Origin: Gigaspora rosea
Lineage: Eukaryota; Glomeromycota; Glomeromycetes; Diversisporales; Gigasporaceae
Assembly: GCA_003550325.1 (NCBI GenBank)
Contig: QKWP01000255.1
Location: forward strand, 219,474 to 283,473
Direction of reading: 5' to 3'
DNA length: 64,000 nt
Shown here: in pieces, positions 1-12,162 of the stretch
Layout: every line of letters starts with the position of its first letter
How positions within the stretch are numbered: the first letter of the stretch is position 1
Made by a program: the position numbers and the translations under genes
Notes under the pieces: generated by a model
Told to the model about the DNA's origin: nothing
What the model saw: the letters and a program-made list of their open reading frames with translations, nothing else
The model's database searches: none

Positions 1-2
1 AG

Positions 3-131
3 CATACTCTAGTGCTAGTAGAATTATGGAGAGAAAGTGAAATACTTAACAAGAACCAAAAAGAATTCTGTGACCACCATAGTAGACATGCCAAATCAAT
101 TCACACGCCTTGGTCGAAGTCTAGAGTGTAG
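3..131 (+). CDS. Possible 3' exon end of a gene cut by the window edge
   Basis: An open frame runs from the left edge for 42 codons to a TAG at about 129-131. Its composition (W, C, H, D, R) is less AT-driven than random frames nearby, with a segment reading CDHHSRHAK. No family is recognised. It may be the C-terminal end of a host gene lying to the left, or chance. Confidence 0.3.
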   Translation, partial: HTLVLVELWRESEILNKNQKEFCDHHSRHAKSIHTPWSKSRV

Positions 132-2536
132 GACAAATTTTATCCAGTTTAACCTTTTTCAGCATAAGTTGTAATGGTCAGTTATTTTACCCCACTTCCA
201 GAGGATCAATTATCGTAAAATTTCAAATCGGATCGATAGACAAAATTTGGCAAATTAAGTAAATTTTGACTATAAAAAGAAATGTATAAAAGAAAGCAAT
301 ATTACTACAACAAACTCTTGGAGTTTAAATATTAAAAAGGAAGGTATCCAATAAAGCAAGATCTTTCTGATCAAATCTATTAGAATACTGTGATTCATGA
401 TTTGAAAATTGTGACCCAATTAACTGAGATTGTGGATATTTGAGACCCGCTATAATACTTTAAAGAGGAAAGAAAGTATAGGTGTATTAGACAAAATAAT
501 AAATTAGTAGATTAATAAAAACTAGTTAAAAGTCATAAAGAGACACTTATCCAGTACTGTATACATTAATTTTCAGATCAAATCTCTCTATACTTCGATA
601 GAAGCCTATTATTTGGGGTTAAATCTTGTTTGAGTTATAGCAGTATTTGTTTAGTATTAGTATCTGTACTATTACACTCCAGGCTAAGAGACGGTTACCA
701 CTTTTACGGTATGTGTACGTGTATATAGGAATGAAGCGTATAAGAGAAATAGAGTGAATTGAAAGATTCAGTATAAAGAAAGCCTTCTTTAGTGCTCTGA
801 TCGTTTGGAGAACTGTCTATTCGATTAAATAAATAATAATTAATTGATTAATAATAAAGATTGCCCTTGCTGATTCAATAAATTTGACCAAATCCATTAT
901 ACTTACACTAATAAAATCTGTCAATAACGATATGCAGAGAATGGCTACATATAATAATACTTTAAAGCTTTATAAATGGTGAATTTAGAAAGGAAAAATT
1001 GATATTAATATAATCTAAAAAGAATTCAACACATGAAGGTTTCTTACTTTATAAATAATGTAATACAACAACATTTGACAGTGATTTTACTTTAATTTTC
1101 AACTACCGCTAGTTAATATTCGACGCTGCTATGGTATATGAAGCATTATCCAAATTTATGAATCGTTCTTCTAACTAGTCATAATATTTGTTATGCTAAT
1201 TTACGTTCATTAAAGTTTAGGATAGACTTAAATTAATAAGAAAGTAACCAGTATCATGCTCATAATTGTAAATCAAATTCAAACGAAATATTTATCATCA
1301 TTTTTGTTATATAGTAGAGTGAAATTAAGAGTTAATATAATAATGCATAATTAATTAAAATTTGGCAATGAAAAAAGGCCTTTGGTCTAGCGAAATAAGT
1401 AAAGATAGAAATCAAAGAAAATACTTAATTGTGCATAACCTTGGAAATACGGTATGAGGCATCTTTCTGACCTATTTTCTTCTGTCAAAAAAAATTCTTC
1501 TTTTGCTTTTGCTTTTATAGTAAGTGATTTTGTTATATGTAGTTGTGTTGGAACTCAAAAACAGACAAGCGCCACTTCACTTTTTTAGAGTAAAAAGTAT
1601 ATTTCACACGTAGGTATGAACATACGAATGTAATAGATACTACCCTTTAAAGTATATACCTTGTTAGTTAAAGACAATAGAAAGAGTTTATCAAATAAGC
1701 GTCACATAATGAATGTACCTTTTAACACGAATTTGATGTATTTATTCCTATTGTACACGCGAATTGTGCGAAAGATATAAGGCGATGATTCTTCGATTCC
1801 AAAATAAAATAACTCATCGAACTAGATGTTTTAAGTTCAAAAGAAACTATTTTAAAGTATTTTGATTTGTAACACCTTTTTAAATATTGTAACAGTTGTT
1901 ATTCCTGTCCTAGTGATAATTGTAAATCGATCAAAGAAAGAGTGTAAAAGTTACCCAACTTCTAATTTGATCCTTTATATAGATCGTCACTGATTGACAC
2001 GTGATAAAGTCATATATATAGAAAATTAGAGTACTATCCGATGATTTCTGAAAAATAACATATTGATAGAAAAACCTAATTCATTCAGTTTAAATTTGTA
2101 TCATTATTACCCAGAGATTATTCATATTTACAACATACTTGAGTTTGAGCTTTGCCATTCTGCTAAAATACAGAAAGATTGTAAGTGACTCTACTCAAGT
2201 CATATGTTTTGTTGTAAATAAATATTCTATCGTTAACAACAGCTAGGTTCTACTTATTCGTTCAATCTTTGTAAGTAAAAAATAATCAAATATAAAGTCT
2301 TGTTAAAAAATTATACTTATAACAAATATTTCATAGTCATTTATATAACAGACCAGTATTTTATAAAAAAGAGCTTATTATACGAACTTTATACTTTTTT
2401 ATTACAATTTAAATATAAATTTTAAAAATTTATACAATTGTATATATATTATATATATTTAAACAACTATAATACAAAACCATTTCAATATTGTATTTTA
2501 AATCTTGTTGAAGCTATTGTTACTTAAATCAAATAT
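132..2536. other. AT-rich region with no recognisable gene
   Basis: No open frame of note, no clear terminal repeats and no tRNA-like boxes were seen. The last few hundred bases (about 2280-2530) are very AT-rich and lie next to the 3' end of the minus-strand transposase remnant, so one transposon end may be here. No terminal inverted repeat could be matched to the far side of the downstream gene pair. Confidence 0.4.
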
Positions 2537-3031
2537 CTAAATAGCTTTAAAAAAGAATATATTATTTAGGTATTGATTGTGTTCCAAATCGTGATTATTA
2601 TCTTGACATCCTGTATTGCAATCATGTACAAAATGTGTTTTTCGAACTCCATCCATGATAGTTAAAGGGAAAATTTTGCGACATGAAGTATCTTGACGAA
2701 GAACGAATATTGGCCAATTGACTTTTATATGCTTTCTCAATGTATCTTCGAACCAATCAACATAAATAAATGGGTAATAGCGCCCATTGCTGCTCTTGTG
2801 CTTAAAAATAGCTTTAATCATCGCATAACCTTCACCATAATCATTCATACGAATTGCCACCACATTATTCTTATGTAAACGGCATTTAACTTCACTGTAG
2901 CCATTATTTTGTATATAAGATGTGCATTCATAAAAATTATAAGATTTGTTAATTAATGATGCATTATATTCGAAATCTTGATAAGCTATAGCCAAATCAG
3001 AATAAAATAGAGCTATATCAGTTTTAATCAT
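2537..3031 (-). pseudogene. C-terminal block of the Plavaka-like transposase
   Basis: This is an open frame of 164 codons ending at 2537. It contains YAMIKAIFKHKSSNGRYYPF, then IYVDWFED, and a His/Cys-rich tail (VHDCNTGCQDNNHDLEHN). The pattern IxVDWFED followed by KxxFP and HxC resembles the C-terminal module next to the central block in related fungal elements. It lies 1.25 kb from that block; the intervening DNA has no usable frame. Confidence 0.5.
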
Positions 3032-4285
3032 CTGCTTGTAAGAAGGTATTGACTTTTTTAGCTTTATATTTTGAATCTTATTGGATTGGGAGCATACTAT
3101 TAGAGCATATAATATAAATCATTAATAATATATTATAGTAATATAATCTAATATAATTAAAATGAATATAAAAAACAAATAATAATACTTTCTGTTTCTT
3201 CATTATCCATATCTAGCGAATCTTTTGTAATAAACCAATTCTTGAATAAATACTTAGAATCCTGAAACATAATGATAAAATCAATACTAGGTCTTGAATA
3301 TCGAGAATCAAATCTGCTATCTGCTAAATACCAGATGGATTGAAGAGTCGTATAACGTTTTAATAAATCGAATTCAATATTTTTGCGATTAGTTGTGGAA
3401 ACATATTTTTGAAAATACGGTGGACCATTTCCTTTGTCCCAACCTCAGTATTTATAAGGGTTCGTAAGTTCTTGCATGTCGAGGTAAATGGTAACAGGCA
3501 TGAAGATTAGGAAGGCCCACAAAATCTGAAAATAACTATATTCAACATAACTCAGTAAATTTTAAAATGCCAGTGTACTTATCTACTATGTGACCCTACT
3601 CTAGAGAATCGTCTTAGTACTAAAAAATTTAAATTTTATAAAACTAATCAAATAGTGAAATAAAAATATATATGTGACTATATATACAGTAAATATATAT
3701 TTGAAAAATGCAAAACCATTGTCTTAATCAACCTTGAAAACTTGGTCTATAATATAGATTCCCGTATATAAATATTTGACTTTTAAAAACAGCTATATAA
3801 TATGCATGGCAAGTAAGTATAGTAAATGTTATTATAAATCTACAATACCATAGTCAAGACTTGTCTTTCCTCCTTTAGATTCTTTTCAAGATCTTTATAG
3901 TCGCTATTTGATAACAGAAATTTAAATACTATTTGATTGCATTTTGCCACAATTGACCAGTATCTAATGATTGCATTAGTCACTTGATTGCGCTGCAAGC
4001 CTGTTCATTCTCGTAATTTTGTTAATTCTACTGATTTGAAACTGTTTGTAGTCAATGATCTGTTTAATATAAATGGCATCATCATCCCTAGCCGAAGACA
4101 GTCTGATATTACAAAGCTTTCAATATGGCTTATAGGGTTTGGAAGTGGTGAGGATATTCAAATGATTTTCAAACCTCGAGAAATTTTTGTTCACCATCTA
4201 GTGATAACATTGCAACAGTTAATTTGAGAAGCTTTAATGTTTTGCCAGCCATTAAGTGATAAATATCTTGTGGTGACTGGAGATG

Positions 4286-4884
4286 TCATTCGCGTTGAAG
4301 TTTATCAAGTATTGGAAAAGAATTTCGCAGACCATATTTTTTGGCAATGCCATTTTGTTGTGTAATCATTGGTGCTGCAATAATATTCTCAAAGTATGTA
4401 TTTGTGATATGGTGATAGCAGAAAATCTTAGCAATATCTAGATTTTCATCTGTTGAGTTTTCTTTCGCAATCAAACATGTCCTACACCCTTTTATCGCAC
4501 CATGTCGTTTTACTCCTACTAGATCATTGCCTTGCGGCAGATCCGCTATAGTACATCCAAAACTGGCAATAACCCAATGATTACATCCTTGAATGTTTAT
4601 TGGTACTCCTCGTTCTAATCGCTTCATGTCTGAAACAAATGGATGAATGAAATCATCGAAGTTCCCACCAAAAGGAACAACTCTAGAACGAAATGATTGC
4701 GTAAACTCTTTCTAACATCAAATGGCATATTTCCTATTTGTATGTATACACCATCTAAGGAATGGTAGGCATTCTGATAAGTACCAAAATCATCATAATA
4801 AATGTCGATAAATAACTTTAGAACTTCAAGATTGTTGTACTGGGATGGTGGTGCAATTAAAGTAGAATATTCACTTGGATGCAT
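4286..4884 (-). pseudogene. Central transposase block with GNMP and ADLPQGND motifs
   Basis: Two overlapping minus-strand frames (4624-4884 and 4286-4627) join through a frameshift near 4640. The first carries DDFGTYQNAYHSLDGVYIQI followed by GNMPFDVRKSLRNHFVL. The second has a frame start at MKRLERG and carries ADLPQGNDLVGVKRHG and KGCRTC. This is the best-preserved and most diagnostic part of the gene. The acidic residues of the DDFG and ADLPQGND segments are plausible catalytic positions, but this cannot be proved without alignment. Confidence 0.6.
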
Positions 4885-4902
4885 ATAATCTAGATCTACA
4901 TT

Positions 4903-5268
4903 TCATAATTTCCAGTAACCATTACTTTTATACAAAATTTCTTTAATATGAAGACCAGTAATAATACTTGAATTGCATATTATTGAGATATTAATCTTTT
5001 TAACGATCTTATTTGTTTTAACAATAATGCTTCCCTCTTCCAAATATTGATCTATTAACCACAATTGTGTTTCTTGTATAGCAGAACGCACATTACTATA
5101 AAATTTGGTTGGTAACTCGTTATACTCATAAATTCGCTGTATTTTTATCTGAAGCTCGTTATTAATAGAAATTATTGAACGCATTCGTCCGAATCTTTGC
5201 TTATTATCTTCTTTATATATAATAAATTCTCCTGGATGATAACATTCTATTATTATTATAAAGTTCAT
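4903..5268 (-). pseudogene. Internal domain of the Plavaka-like protein
   Basis: This is an open 121-codon frame between the pre-catalytic and central blocks. It begins near HPGEFIIYKEDNKQRFGR and ends ILYKSNGYWKL, mostly predicted beta strands with conserved glycine and aromatic positions. It looks like a BAH- or SH3-like insert of the kind that occurs as a separate module in this transposase group. That placement and fold are inference; the catalytic role is unknown. Confidence 0.4.
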
Positions 5269-5618
5269 ATTATAAAAAAAGACATTAGTGAGAATAATAA
5301 AACAAAATACTAAATATTATTACCATATTGCAAAAAAACTCATGACGTAGAAGCAATAATCTTATTACTAAGGATGGGTCACTGCACAGTATAATTTTTA
5401 TAATTAAAGTTAGTATGTTATAATTCTAGTTAGCTTGCACGATACTAATCTAATATTTTATACTTGTGTAGGTTTGCAAATTTTAAATAAATGATAAATG
5501 CAATTATGAACAAATAGTTCTTATATTTTCAGAATTTTCAGGATAATATATTTAAAGTTTGCATCAATATTATACTAGAAAATTTCAAAACAAAATATAA
5601 GTAAGATATTTAGCACTA

Positions 5619-6120
5619 TTAGCATATAGTGCTCATAGACTGCGCAGTAAATTTACCCATCACTACCGATACTACAATTAATCTGTAACTATGCTCATAA
5701 TAAATAAAATTAATACCTCGATCAATAATTATTTTATCTTGGCCGAATAATGGTGATTCAGCCCAAAGATCGCCATGCCAATATTCCTTTTTTTCTTCAA
5801 CTTTGACTCCTGGTCCAAAGTACATTGTATTGTATAATGATGGATTGTTCAAGATATTCCAAATTATATCATAAATAGAAAGGCAATAGCAAGGCTTCTT
5901 TTCTTTAGATGTTGATGAAGTTTTTTTTGACTAATACTAACAGAACGTGTTCTTATTGGCATTAATGGCAATCGATTCCTCCATTTCTGGAATCTTCGTA
6001 TGTTTCTTACAATATTATCTGCTTTAAATGCTGGGTTTTGTAAAATTTCTACCAGATCATTATATGCACTTGTTGCTATAAAACAGATTTTTATTAATAT
6101 GCAGCATCTTAAAATTTTAA
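5619..6120 (-). pseudogene. Pre-catalytic block of the Plavaka-like transposase
   Basis: In minus-strand order this block reads through segments such as AYNDLVEILQNPAFKAD and FQKWRNRLPLMPIRTRS. After a frameshift near 5925 it continues with PSLYNTMYFGPG, WHGDLWAESPLFGQ and DKIIIDRG. The W-G-x-LW-x-SPLFG pattern matches the region just before the first catalytic acidic residue in Plavaka-like proteins. The last part is an uninterrupted 77-codon frame (5619-5852). Confidence 0.5.
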
Positions 6121-6163
6121 TGTATTATATAAAACCAAACTTACAAATATTATGCTTTTGTAT

Positions 6164-6560
6164 TCAGCAAAACATTTTTGCAGAGGTCGGATTCTCGAAG
6201 TATGATGCACTTTCATTTGTATTCATACTCATCAGTGCATCAACTATCACATCTTCACCTGTAATACTATCATTATCACTATTATTATCACTATTGTCGT
6301 CCTCCCTAACTATATAGTCTTCCTTTATATCTTCTATTGCACTTTGCATTTCTACTTCATCTTGCGCTTCCATTTCATCTTCTGATTCAATTTTGTCATG
6401 CATTTCTATTTCATTAATTTTTCCTGAGATTCCATTTCATCTTCTGATTCATTTTCAGGTTGCGAAATCAACTTCATTTTGCAGGTCCATTTCGCCCTGT
6501 AAATCCATTTCATATTGTGGTTGTATTTCATATTCTTCATAATTTACGTTTGATTCTATA
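6164..6560 (-). pseudogene. Acidic N-terminal block of the Plavaka-like gene
   Basis: This encodes repeated Glu/Asp-rich segments (for example SEDEMEAQDEVEMQ) and ends in SYFENPTSAK. It needs at least two frame changes (near 6404 and 6466) to read through. Low-complexity acidic N-termini are common in such transposases. A GTAAGT-like donor near 6143 could mark an intron start on the minus strand. Confidence 0.45.
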
Positions 6561-7459
6561 TAAAGATATTAATATAAAATGAGAAGTAAGCACAATGTGA
6601 GCTTCTTTAATAGACCAACAAGTTTTTTATATTTAAATATCCTTTTACCTAATTGAAATAATCTGAATTGTTTAAATCTTGTAAGAACATTACGATTAGA
6701 AAAGTTCATATTTTGGCGTAGAGAAAATGAATTAATTGATGAAACACGACTTTACGCATTTTTGAAATTAATTAAAATATATTATATAAAAAATATGACT
6801 ATGTCCAAAAACAAAAGTTTTGTATGAAATTACTCTGAACAAAGTCGAAAAAGATATTTTGGTAATAGAGTCTAATTATTAATTAACTCTAACTCTGCTA
6901 AGTCTAATTCTATCTTCTCTAGTAAGTAACATTTAGCTTTTTTAATTGCTATTTATATGGCTAGTAGGACTTAAACGACTATAGTAATATTCTGGCTATT
7001 CATAAGTATTATTTTTGATCAATAATTGATTACCTGTAACAGTAAGATACTTAAAAGTTTTATAAATAAAAAAAGGTATTCTAAACAATAATCATCGGCA
7101 CAGTAAATGGCCCGCATATTACAATTATCGTTTAAGCCCTAATGACTAATCTATAAAATGACATAATTAAATTCATACAAGGGTTTTTTAAATAAACATA
7201 ATTTCTATATTTATATTTATGCATTAATTTAATTACGTAATATGACTATTCCGATAGTATAATCAACTCAATTGAATAAGTACTTTAAGAATCAAAAAAA
7301 AAATACAATTAAAAGTAAAAAGCCAAGTTAAGTATTGTATTTGTATATTAAGCTAGTATTAATTTAGAGTAATAGTTTACTTATTTGTCTTTGTGAAATT
7401 ATAAAATGTGTATATATGAATTTTCTAAACCATCAAACAAATTTTAAATGTTAAGTAAG
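6561..7459. promoter_or_regulatory. Divergent spacer between two transposon-type genes
   Basis: About 0.9 kb of AT-rich DNA separates the 5' ends of the minus-strand transposase remnant and the plus-strand accessory gene. If both belong to one element, this would hold a shared bidirectional promoter. No specific motif can be named; the role follows only from position. Confidence 0.25.
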
Positions 7460-9507
7460 ATGGCAAGAACAAAATGACCAATAGTTAAAGATATTGGAGA
7501 GATCAAAGAAACAACCCAGGTTTAAAGTAAGTATTGGAGAAGATTTGGTGATTTAAATATAAAAATTCAGTATATTAAAAAAAATATTATTTAATTAGAA
7601 GGACATGGAAGAGGAAGTCGTAGAAGCGGGAATCGTGGAAGCAGGAATCGTGGAAAAGGGAATCGTAGAAGAGGAACTTGTGGTATAAGAAACCTTAAAA
7701 GAGAGAAAATCATAGAGCAAATCAACGTAGTGAAGAACGTGAGACAAGTATCGAACCTACTCCAAATATTGAGTACAATGACTCAGATTCAGATTATGAA
7801 AAAGAAATTGAATCAGATATTGGTAAAGAAAAGGTTTATTAAATTCTGATTTTTACCAACTTACCATACTAATGATTTAAATATGTCGAATACAATGTTC
7901 ATTGTGTCAAAAATTGCAGGCCGTAACTCAATAATATCAAGTGCCTTAGGTTACTAAATTATTTCTTGTTTTATTTTATAAAAATAAGCGTTTTATAATT
8001 GAATTAAAAAGTTATAATAAATAAATACTAAATTTATTTTTACTTTTAATCTTTCGATTATTAAGAAAGATTTGCAGATGCTGAATATTCCAACATTTTG
8101 ACCATAGAATCATCTATTAATAATTAAAATTCCAATATATTGACTATGAAATCACCTGTTAATAATCAAAATTCCAACATCTCAACTTCGAAATCACCTA
8201 TTAATAACCGAACTTCTAATATAACTTTGGAATCACCTGTTAACAATCAAAACTCCAACATATCTACTATGCAATCATCTGTGAATAGTCGAACTTCTAA
8301 TATCTTGACTTTGGAATCACCTGTTAACAATCGAAATTCCAACATTTTTACTATGGAATCACCTGTTAATAGATGAAATCAACTGCAAAGTAGGGTGACT
8401 GTTTCGGATCTGCTTCAAATGTCTGATAGTGACAATAGTGATAATGGCATTGGTATGTTTTTTATTTAATGTTGTTCTATAATAAGCATTTAGTTCTAAT
8501 ATTTTAATTATAAAATCATTTAGACTACACGTATCAAAGGAATTATAATAACTCGACAAATGTCAAGAAACGACAAACAAATTATGATAATGAAGATGAA
8601 GGCAATAATGAGGCTGCCCAATCTCTTAGAAAAAGGACTAGTAAGTTGGAGCTTAAATTATATAATTTCGATTATCATCATTTATTAAATAATTTTTTTT
8701 TTGTGAATATCAGGAAAACCTGAAGCTCTAAAAAACATGACAAATATTTTCGAAGTTTGTCAGTGGCTAGTACTAGAAAAACCGGATATATTAGCAACAG
8801 CAAATCAAATGTGCAATGCTATACAAACATCCTTAGATTCATCTACAGTTACGAACCCTCAGTCTGAAGTAACAATAGTATCAAGAAATACTACTGATGA
8901 TAAAGTATTGTATTGTATTCATTAATCTTATTTTGTATAGCTTAAAAAACTTATGACTTTCACTATATAGGGTCTTGCTCGGATTTGGCATGAAGAAATC
9001 AAATGCCTTTTTCTCAAATATAGAGATCCACCAGCTAGCGCTATTGAAAGTCTTGTTACCAAAATATTTAACTATGAGCTTTATAGTAATGAAGCTGTGG
9101 AGATCATTTGTCATTCGAAGTGAGTATTAACAGATTTTCGCAGTAAATTCAACAAAAAAATAGCAGGGTTAGTACTTGAATTTAAGGAAAGACGATCAAG
9201 AGAAGAACAAGTATTAACACCATCAAAATCTGATATTAATGAATTTATAACTCAGGACGTTGCTGAACAAATATTAAAAAGATATTTGAAGGGTACTAAT
9301 ATAGATAAGCTCAAGAGGTGTGGAGCATTTAATCAGCTTATCAAATTAATCAAAGAGGCATTCAAAATATTTTTTAACGCTTACAATACAAAAGCAGTTA
9401 AGGAACTCAACTATCTTACGATAGGATATAAAGTTCCAAGTAGGTCTGGTAAAAACATAGTGTCAGGGCTTTCTCTTACAAACAGTAATAATAATAATCA
9501 TATTTAG
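7460..9507 (+). pseudogene. Decayed multi-exon gene with RG-rich and 14-residue repeats
   Basis: The frame can be followed through short introns: 7527-7598 (72 bp), 8453-8523 (71 bp) and 8641-8713 (73 bp), each GT...AG and phase-consistent, plus a likely one ending at about 8970. The protein begins MARTK, has an Arg/Gly-rich stretch (7600-7690), an acidic segment (IEYNDSDSDYEKEIESD), a 14-residue tandem repeat, then a helical C-terminal region. That region contains IFEVCQWLVLEKPD, LARIWHEEIK and FNKKIAGLVLEFKERR. In-frame stops occur near 7472, 8125, 8374 and 9121, and a frameshift near 7700. The family is not recognised. Its position opposite a transposase suggests a second transposon gene (compare TnpA-type DNA-binding proteins of plant CACTA elements), which is inference. 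Confidence 0.5.
8085..8376 (+). repeat. 42 bp coding tandem repeat (14 residues, about 6.5 copies)
   Basis: Successive units follow the pattern (T)-x-x-S-P-V-N-N-x-x-S-N-I-x. Within the array one unit has AATAATTAA where its neighbour has AATAATCAA, so a C to T change that made a stop is visible directly. Repeats of this kind are usually disordered; function unknown. Confidence 0.8.
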
Positions 9508-11357
9508 CATTTATATTTTATTTTATATAATATATTAGTTGTTCTATGCATCAAGGATTTATATATTGTAAATACTATATTCAACAATACTTAACATTGT
9601 AAAAAGGTATTAATTGGGATAGCTCTTGCTAATTTAGTAACAGCTTCAGATTACTAAATATATCTATAGCATCTGGTTAAAAATATACATATTATAATTA
9701 TCAGGAGAGCATCCGTAATTTGAATATTATAATTTTTCCGATTGCATAATACTATTATTGAAATTCAAATAATTAAGAAGTTACTATTTTATAAAGTTAA
9801 GATCTAATTTTACTTATATTCATACCGATCGATTCTTAACATTCTTTCTTAATGCTCTGTATTATTAGAAAAAAATAACTCACGAAAAATTTTAGATTAG
9901 TAACACCAACTGAGATTTAAAGAAATATTAATATGTATGATAAGCTAACTTGAACATCTATAAATTGAAAAATAATAGGGCCTATTGATAAAAGTCATTT
10001 GTACCACTCCAATTCTGTTAAAGATTCCATTAGTTATTTAATTTAGCTGATTTTTGGTAGTACTCAAACGCTTTGTGTTTATCTATCTCAATACTAGTGA
10101 TGCCGCCGAAATTGATTTTTGAAAAAGGCCTATTTCATCTTCATTAGAGAAAATTAAAATTTTTTATAAGGAAGAGCAAATAAAATTTATATAGATATGT
10201 TCCTTATAATTTCGTCTATTCAAAAAAAGTATCAAATAATTTCGTCTTTTAAGTAAAATAGGTCAAAAACAATTTCATCTTCAAATTTTAATTTCGGGTT
10301 TTAGAACCCGAAATGCTTTCGTCCTCATGTATACTCAATACCAATTTGAAATATAAATAGAAAATTGTTTCACAAATTCACAAAAATAAGTTAAGTAAAT
10401 CGATATATGTGTGGATTTTAGTTTAATATAGAAACTGATATTACTAAACTAATTCTTAACTTGCCCAAAAAAATGCAGCTCAAAAAATTTTATTTTTCGA
10501 TAGCTTGTCAATTTTTTTATACTATACATATTTTCATTTTAATCTGATTTATGTCATATTAATTAACTTATTTTAGTTCAATATGTTGTAGGAAATTATA
10601 TTCCAATTGTTATTTTACTTAATGAACTATTCTTTTAGCAGTGCAAGGAAAGTATCATTTTATATAGCTTTTTATCATTGTTGGTTTGATATTCTTATAG
10701 TGGTTACTAACTATTTAACTCAGGTTGGTTAGTAACCAAACATTTTTATAATAAACAAAGTTTGTAAGTTTTCTTATCAACAAATTTATAGTTTTAATTG
10801 AGATTGTAATAAAAAAAAGTTCTAATTTTTGAGTGAAAATTTAGCATATTTTCGGACCTATCGCTTAAATATTTAAAAAATTTAAATATATTAAATTCTA
10901 AATATTTTGTTTTATAAAGTTCAAATGGGTTGTTATAATATATGAATAAATTTTATATTTCTATCAAAATATCAAAATTTATCCCATAACAATATCGACA
11001 CAGATTATCAAACATTAGTTTGACTTGAAATGGAAGAGTAAGAATTGGTGACCACATTATGTTAATTCTTTAAATTACTCTTTTTGATTTAGTTAAATCA
11101 ATAAGTATAATTTTTTTTAAGTCTCATGAGTTTTGTGATTACAATATGAAAGTCACTTTAACTTCATAGAACCTATTTTAATTATTTATTTTTCTCTTAT
11201 CAATAAAAAGTTTCATAAGCTATCTATATTGTATTCATGAATTCACAAAACTCAAAAAAAATTAAAATCATCTAGATCAAATAGAGCAATAATTGTGCAT
11301 ACAAGATGCACGGTTATAATTATTGTTTGGCTTAGTTTTTTAAAATGATATAAAATA
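9508..11357. other. AT-rich region without recognisable genes
   Basis: No supported coding sequence. A short inverted repeat lies near 10700-10735 (GGTTACTAACT and its complement). One end of the transposon carrying the divergent gene pair may lie here, but no matching terminal repeat was found. Confidence 0.4.
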
Positions 11358-11548
11358 ATAAAAAAAATTTAAAATAAATAAATCAAAATTTGTTAAAAAG
11401 ATTATTTATTATTTTTATATAGTTGCTATATTGCCACTATTAAGTAATTTAGNATAAAAAAAATTTAAAATAAATAAATCAAAATTTGTTAAAAAGATTA
11501 TTTATTATTTTTATATAGTTGCTATATTGCCACTATTAAGTAATTTAG
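11358..11548. repeat. Perfect 95 bp duplication around a single N
   Basis: Positions 11358-11452 and 11454-11548 appear identical, and the only base between them is the N at 11453. Such a pattern usually marks two contig ends that overlapped but were not merged. A real tandem duplication is less likely. Confidence 0.8.
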
Positions 11549-11599
11549 TAAAAAAGAATTATAAAAAATTAATATTTATAACTATTTGTTTTAATTTTA

Positions 11600-11826
11600 G
11601 GGTGTTATTTTATGGCGATAGGTCGCCATGGTGACCCTATATGAATAGCCAATCAAAATTGAGCATGTGATTATATAATATGTTGCTTATTATTATCCAA
11701 TAAATATTTTCTACAAACTTTCTAACTTTATAATAAAAAAATACAAAAAAAATTTCCTAACCCTAAATATGATTGGCTGCTATATATAGGGTCACCATGG
11801 CAATGGGTATCCATCTATAATTTACC
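11600..11826. mobile_element. 227 bp MITE with 9 bp target duplication
   Basis: Imperfect inverted ends share CCATGGTGACCCTATAT on the left and its complement on the right. The element is flanked on both sides by TTAATTTTA (11591-11599 and 11827-11835). A 9 bp duplication is typical of Mutator-like elements. There is no coding capacity; mobilisation in trans is presumed. Confidence 0.7.
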
Positions 11827-12162
11827 TTAATTTTAATGTTAAATATCTTTGTTATTTTTATATAGTTAATATAAAGTAACAATATAGTAATTTTATAGAA
11901 AAATTGCTTTAAAAATTTTTTTTAAGTATTAAATATCTTTATTTTTTTTATATTGTTAATATAAAGTAGAGAATAGTAACTTTATAGATAAAAACTAAAA
12001 AAGTTACTATGAATTAACTATACAATTATATGCAAGTAGCATTAAAGTTACAAATTTGTATGTTTCAGTAATATAGTAGATCAAAAATTATATAGCTTTG
12101 AAGTTTTAAAAAATAAGCTTTTTTTATAAATTCCAAAAATCGGAACATATGGTTATTTAAAT

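Larger units (their letters stand above)
2537..6560 (-). pseudogene. Decayed Plavaka/CACTA-like transposase gene (whole remnant)
   Basis: Five collinear minus-strand blocks form one broken gene: an acidic N-terminal region (6164-6560), a block before the catalytic region (5619-6120), a distinct domain (4903-5268), a central block (4286-4884) and a C-terminal block (2537-3031). The central block has the order YxxxGN(M)P, RKxLRNHF, ADLPQGND and GCRTC, which resembles Plavaka-type CACTA transposases of fungi. Frameshifts and stops separate the blocks, and 3032-4285 is almost wholly degenerate, so no functional protein is expected. In an active element the product would cut and join transposon ends in the nucleus. 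The gene starts 0.9 kb from the divergent plus-strand gene at 7460. Assignment to Plavaka rather than another DDE group is by remembered motif resemblance only. Confidence 0.6.
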
